From positions 1-64,000 of the forward strand of contig NZ_MJGC01000059.1 in assembly GCF_001746915.1 (NCBI RefSeq): DNA of 64,000 nt. Direction: 5' to 3'. Both the position numbers and the translations under genes were made by a program. The stretch comes from Desertifilum tharense IPPAS B-1220 (GTDB lineage: Bacteria > Cyanobacteriota > Cyanobacteriia > Cyanobacteriales > Desertifilaceae). Shown in pieces: positions 61,086 through 64,000 of the stretch. The stretch's first letter is position 1, and each line of letters begins with the position of its first letter. The notes below the pieces were generated by a model. It made no database searches. It worked only from the letters and a program-made list of their open reading frames with translations, and had not been told where the DNA came from.

Positions 61086-62407
61086 TGACAGAAAAATCCC
61101 AAAACCCTTCAATCCGCAAATTTATTCGCGATAAACTATTTGGCGAGATCGGCGTTGGACTGGTTACACTCTTTGCCTTTCTATCCGCAGCGCTGTATCT
61201 GAATGGCGCATTTCGCCAAGAAGCGGAGTATCGTTTAGATAATGTTCCCCCGCTAGACGATCCGCGTTTCTCTCGGATGGTGACAGGCTTATCGAACGGA
61301 GTTCCGACTAGCGGAGAGATTACCGGGTTTTGGGTAGAAGCCGATGCCATTTATGCAGCCCGGAATGCAGCCATTCGCCAAGCGCAGCAGTTAATCCTGT
61401 TTGAAACCTATTTTATGACTCCCGGCGATCGCGCTGACGAGTTTGCCCAAGCCCTGATCGAACGGGCGCAAGCCGGCGTTAGAATTCAAATGATTGTAGA
61501 TGCCCACGGAACCGGAGAGATCCCCGATGAATATTGGCAGCGGTTGCGAGATGTAGGCGTAGAATTGCGGTTTTTCCGGGAATTTGACTGGCGCGCCCCT
61601 TTAGAATATAACTCTCGCACCCACCGCAAATTGTTAATTATTGACGGTCAGCGAGCGTTAATTGGCGGCGCAGGCGTTTCTGACTATTGGGATGGCGATC
61701 CTAAATTTGGCGATACTGCACCCTGGTTAGAGTTTGAAGTCGCCTATGAAGGGCAAGTTGTCGATCTACTAGAAGGGCAATTTCTGCAAAACTGGATTTA
61801 TACAGGGGGCGATCTCAGTTTAGAAGTAACTGAGATTACAGCGACTCAGGTCGAAGGGGAACGGATGTATATCCATAAAGATACCTCGACCTTAAGCGAG
61901 TCGGATATGCGGACGTTATTTAAACTTAGCTTTCTGGCTGCCCGCGATCGCGTTTGGATTGGTAGCCCCTATTTTGTCCCCGAAACCAGTACCCGCCAAG
62001 CGATGATTCAAGCCCAACAAAATGGCGCAGATGTGCGGGTGTTAACCGTTAGCGAAAAAAATGATAAGCCATTTGTCCGCTACGCCGCCCGTCAACTCTA
62101 TGGCGACCTATTGGCAGCAGGCGTCCAGGTGTGCGAATATCAACCGAGTATGATGCACGCCAAAGTGATGCTGATTGATGGCAGTTGGGCGAGTACCGGA
62201 AGTGCAAATTTTGACCCCCGCAGCTATTTCCACAACGATGAGTTAAATGTATCGACTCGCAGCCCTCAGTTGGTGGAAAACTTAGAATCCTTTTTTGCCC
62301 AAGCTTGGGAAAATAGCCATTGTCTCACATTAGAAGAATGGCGCGATCGCCCCTTAACTGAAAGAATTCAAGGGCGTTTGGCACTCCTGTTTAAGCCTTT
62401 GTTATAA
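61085..62407 (+). CDS. Phospholipase D-family protein, cardiolipin-synthase-like
   Basis: A 440-residue protein with one N-terminal membrane helix (about residues 20-40) and two HKD active-site motifs: THRKLLIIDGQRALIGG at about 180-196 and MHAKVMLIDGSWASTGSANFD at about 357-377. The two-motif layout matches bacterial cardiolipin synthases and related PLD transferases. ATG 61085 overlaps the cysQ stop codon, indicating coupling. Confidence 0.92.
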   Translation: MTEKSQNPSIRKFIRDKLFGEIGVGLVTLFAFLSAALYLNGAFRQEAEYRLDNVPPLDDPRFSRMVTGLSNGVPTSGEITGFWVEADAIYAARNAAIRQAQQLILFETYFMTPGDRADEFAQALIERAQAGVRIQMIVDAHGTGEIPDEYWQRLRDVGVELRFFREFDWRAPLEYNSRTHRKLLIIDGQRALIGGAGVSDYWDGDPKFGDTAPWLEFEVAYEGQVVDLLEGQFLQNWIYTGGDLSLEVTEITATQVEGERMYIHKDTSTLSESDMRTLFKLSFLAARDRVWIGSPYFVPETSTRQAMIQAQQNGADVRVLTVSEKNDKPFVRYAARQLYGDLLAAGVQVCEYQPSMMHAKVMLIDGSWASTGSANFDPRSYFHNDELNVSTRSPQLVENLESFFAQAWENSHCLTLEEWRDRPLTERIQGRLALLFKPLL

Positions 62408-62431
62408 TCTGTTTCGTTTTCCTCAACCCTC

Positions 62432-62471
62432 TGTGGAAAACTTCAACTTCCTGTGGAAAACTTGTGGAAAA
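62432..62471. promoter_or_regulatory. Cluster of three perfect DnaA boxes
   Basis: TGTGGAAAA (reverse complement TTTTCCACA) occurs at 62432-62440, 62452-62460 and 62463-62471, all in one orientation, with starts 20 and 11 bp apart, near two turns and one turn of helix. TTTTCCACA is the DnaA-box form known for cyanobacteria. They lie in a 295-bp noncoding gap. A near-match follows around 62487. No strongly AT-rich unwinding element is obvious, so this may be an origin part or a DnaA-regulated/titration site. Confidence 0.7.
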
Positions 62472-62702
62472 GGTCAGGGGAAGTTCTGCGGAAGGCAGCC
62501 GGAAAAAGGCTAGCACTTTTGACTTCGGGGACATTTTGTCTCAGTCAGAAAACCGCATAGTGTAACCTAAATAACATTCGTTCTCCGAGAGTACCCAATT
62601 CTGGGCATTCAGACCCTAATCTGTTAAGCTCCTTCATCATTAATGGGCAGTGTCACCCCCCAAAGGTTATAATTCCTTAGCCACTAGCCTTGGGATTTAA
62701 TA

Positions 62703-63560
62703 ATGAAACCGCATCTACTCATTTTTATTCACGGGATTGGCGAAGGGCCTTCAACCAAATACTATCGGCAACTGCTTAATAATATTGGTCGTTACTATCA
62801 AGAGTACAACCAAGTCGATCAAATAACGTTTCAAAAATCATTTCTACCTGTATTTGTAGAGTGGCAGCGCTATATTTCTAATGCAGAAAGAGAACTTTTT
62901 AAGCTCTGCTTTCCCGATTTACCCACAGAGTTAAAGACAGCGAACGTGCTTCGCAATCCAATGTTTGGGTTGCGCTATTTTATGACCTTATTTTTAGGCG
63001 ATGTTACCGCTTACGTTGCGGTTAATGACAATAAAATTCGTTCTTCAGTCTGGCACGATATGAAACGCGCTTTAGCGCAGTATGAAGGTTATAGTATTAT
63101 TGCCCATTCATTAGGCTCAATTGTTGCCTATGATTATGTTTTCAACTTATTAGTCAGAAACGTGTTATTCCTGGCTGATTTTCATCCTCAACCCCCCGCC
63201 GAAGATATCGTGCGGCTGCAAAACAACTTCACCCATCTGTTTACCCTAGGCGCTCCGATTGGCTTATTTATGATGCGACAAGGCGAACTTTGGATGGAAG
63301 AGCGAAACTTCCGTGACATCATCAACCCAGTTCAGGGAAGTCATCGCCGCTGGTTAAACTTTCACAATAACTGCGATCCCATCGCTTATCCTTTAGAAAA
63401 ACTGTTTGCTCAAAATTCCCAAAATTCTAACTGCTTTCTTCAAGATATTCACGTCCAAACCGGCAATCTGGTGGTCAATTCTCACCTCAATTATTGGCAA
63501 AACGATAAAGTGGCTCAACAGATTGCTAGAACCCTGAGTTTGGTACATTCGACTCCGTAA
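62703..63560 (+). CDS. Alpha/beta-hydrolase-like protein
   Basis: A 285-residue protein. It opens with LLIFIHGIGEGPSTKYYRQLL (oxyanion-type HG region) and has the nucleophile elbow IIAHSLGSIVAYDYV at about residues 133-147. Late Asp and His candidates (NCDPIAYPL; VNSHLNYWQ) are positioned for a triad. It probably has lipase or esterase activity; the substrate is unknown. ATG start. Its last 35 bases overlap the convergent SLH gene. Confidence 0.82.
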   Translation: MKPHLLIFIHGIGEGPSTKYYRQLLNNIGRYYQEYNQVDQITFQKSFLPVFVEWQRYISNAERELFKLCFPDLPTELKTANVLRNPMFGLRYFMTLFLGDVTAYVAVNDNKIRSSVWHDMKRALAQYEGYSIIAHSLGSIVAYDYVFNLLVRNVLFLADFHPQPPAEDIVRLQNNFTHLFTLGAPIGLFMMRQGELWMEERNFRDIINPVQGSHRRWLNFHNNCDPIAYPLEKLFAQNSQNSNCFLQDIHVQTGNLVVNSHLNYWQNDKVAQQIARTLSLVHSTP

Positions 63561-64000
63561 CCTCAGAAGGTCTTTCTAACCGACGTAAAGCTTGGTAGAG
63601 TTCAATGACAAACTCTCCCCGTCTGAGTGAAAGAACATTATTCATCGAGCCTTCGGGGTAGCCAAAAACCTGATATAAATATCGGGTTGCTTCTCCTTTG
63701 GTAATGGCGCGTCTGGGGCGAAACTCTCCTTGAATGAGATTAAATGTTAGCCCATAGTTTTCGACTAATTCTTGTAAGGCTTCATAGTAAAAATCAGTGG
63801 GTTGAATATCGCGTGCTTGAGCAGTCGCAGCCGGAAGCGAATGAGCGTTGCTTAGGGGCAAAACCTCTAAATTCTCTAGAACTTGATGTAAATAAACAAC
63901 AAAATCTGCTCGCGTCAGCGCTTGATTGCCGCGAAAAGTCCCATCTGCATAAGTGAGGTTAAGCTGATATTGCTCAATGAGCGATCGCAATGCCTCATAA
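63526..64000 (-). CDS. S-layer homology (SLH) domain protein, C-terminal part, cut by the window edge
   Basis: At least 157 residues remain; the frame is open through the right edge and the gene starts outside. SLH features: a fragment YEALRSLIEQYQL, GTFRGNQALTRADFVVYLHQ, then a second repeat FYEALQELVENYGL with GEFRPRRAITKGEATRYLYQVF. SLH domains anchor proteins to the cell wall, and in cyanobacteria many such proteins are outer-membrane porins. The N-terminal domain cannot be seen. The 3' end overlaps the hydrolase gene by 35 bp. Confidence 0.85.
   Translation of the reverse strand, partial: YEALRSLIEQYQLNLTYADGTFRGNQALTRADFVVYLHQVLENLEVLPLSNAHSLPAATAQARDIQPTDFYYEALQELVENYGLTFNLIQGEFRPRRAITKGEATRYLYQVFGYPEGSMNNVLSLRRGEFVIELYQALRRLERPSEVTESNVPNSGF

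Overview
The window is chromosomal DNA of a cyanobacterium. The octamer GCGATCGC (HIP1) and its GCGATCG core recur every few hundred bases, and the genes include psbU (photosystem II), btpA (photosystem I stability), a Pam68 factor, an Rbp3-like RNA-binding protein and several families found almost only in cyanobacteria (DUF3120, DUF3122, TIGR03279). Genus cannot be read from the sequence. No rRNA, tRNA, prophage, insertion sequence or CRISPR array was seen. Coding is dense on both strands in short operons.

Layout. 1-13 kb: low-complexity repeats, a phasin-like gene with an FKBP isomerase, a radical SAM protein, uppP, DUF3120, an FHA-adenylate cyclase, psbU, nadB, a CHASE2-PAS-GGDEF protein, a small gene behind a perfect cAMP-CRP-type site, and a VKOR-thioredoxin fusion beside a stand-alone copy of its thioredoxin domain. 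13-25 kb: btpA, sucrose-phosphate phosphatase, ruvA, a GH13 enzyme, rpsO-pam68, aroF, nadA, a TerB protein, an M61 peptidase, a Crp-family regulator and DUF3122. 25-31 kb: rimO-crhR behind a strongly folded leader, a membrane protein, a bestrophin and DUF4870. 31-47 kb: a histidine kinase with a complete ethylene-binding signature, prfC, an Rpn-family gene carrying a 12-bp minisatellite, an M48-like pseudoprotease, an sRNA-like unit and long leader before rbp3, a CheY-like regulator, a GAF/PAS histidine kinase, and an SLC13 permease with a HAMP sensor. 47-56 kb: glycerate kinase, an acidic HTH protein, LapA and a phosphohexomutase, a lipoprotein, an aldo/keto reductase, a toxin-antitoxin cluster (PIN/VapC, orphan DUF433, HicBA), a PRXL2-type peroxiredoxin and rsmI. 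56-64 kb: PfkB kinase-Rpn-UraD, JmjC oxygenase-CysQ-phospholipase D, an intergenic triplet of perfect DnaA boxes, an alpha/beta hydrolase, and an SLH protein running off the right edge.

Genes that may work together. An adenylate cyclase, a Crp-family regulator with a plausible cAMP pocket and a perfect TGTGA-N6-TCACA site all lie here, suggesting one cAMP circuit. NadB and NadA, 12 kb apart, make quinolinate for NAD. PsbU, BtpA, Pam68 and Rbp3 all serve the photosystems. The features most worth checking are the rimO-crhR leader RNA, the DnaA-box cluster, the ethylene-receptor kinase, the M48-like protein without zinc ligands, and a dispersed palindromic repeat whose core is inverted between copies.
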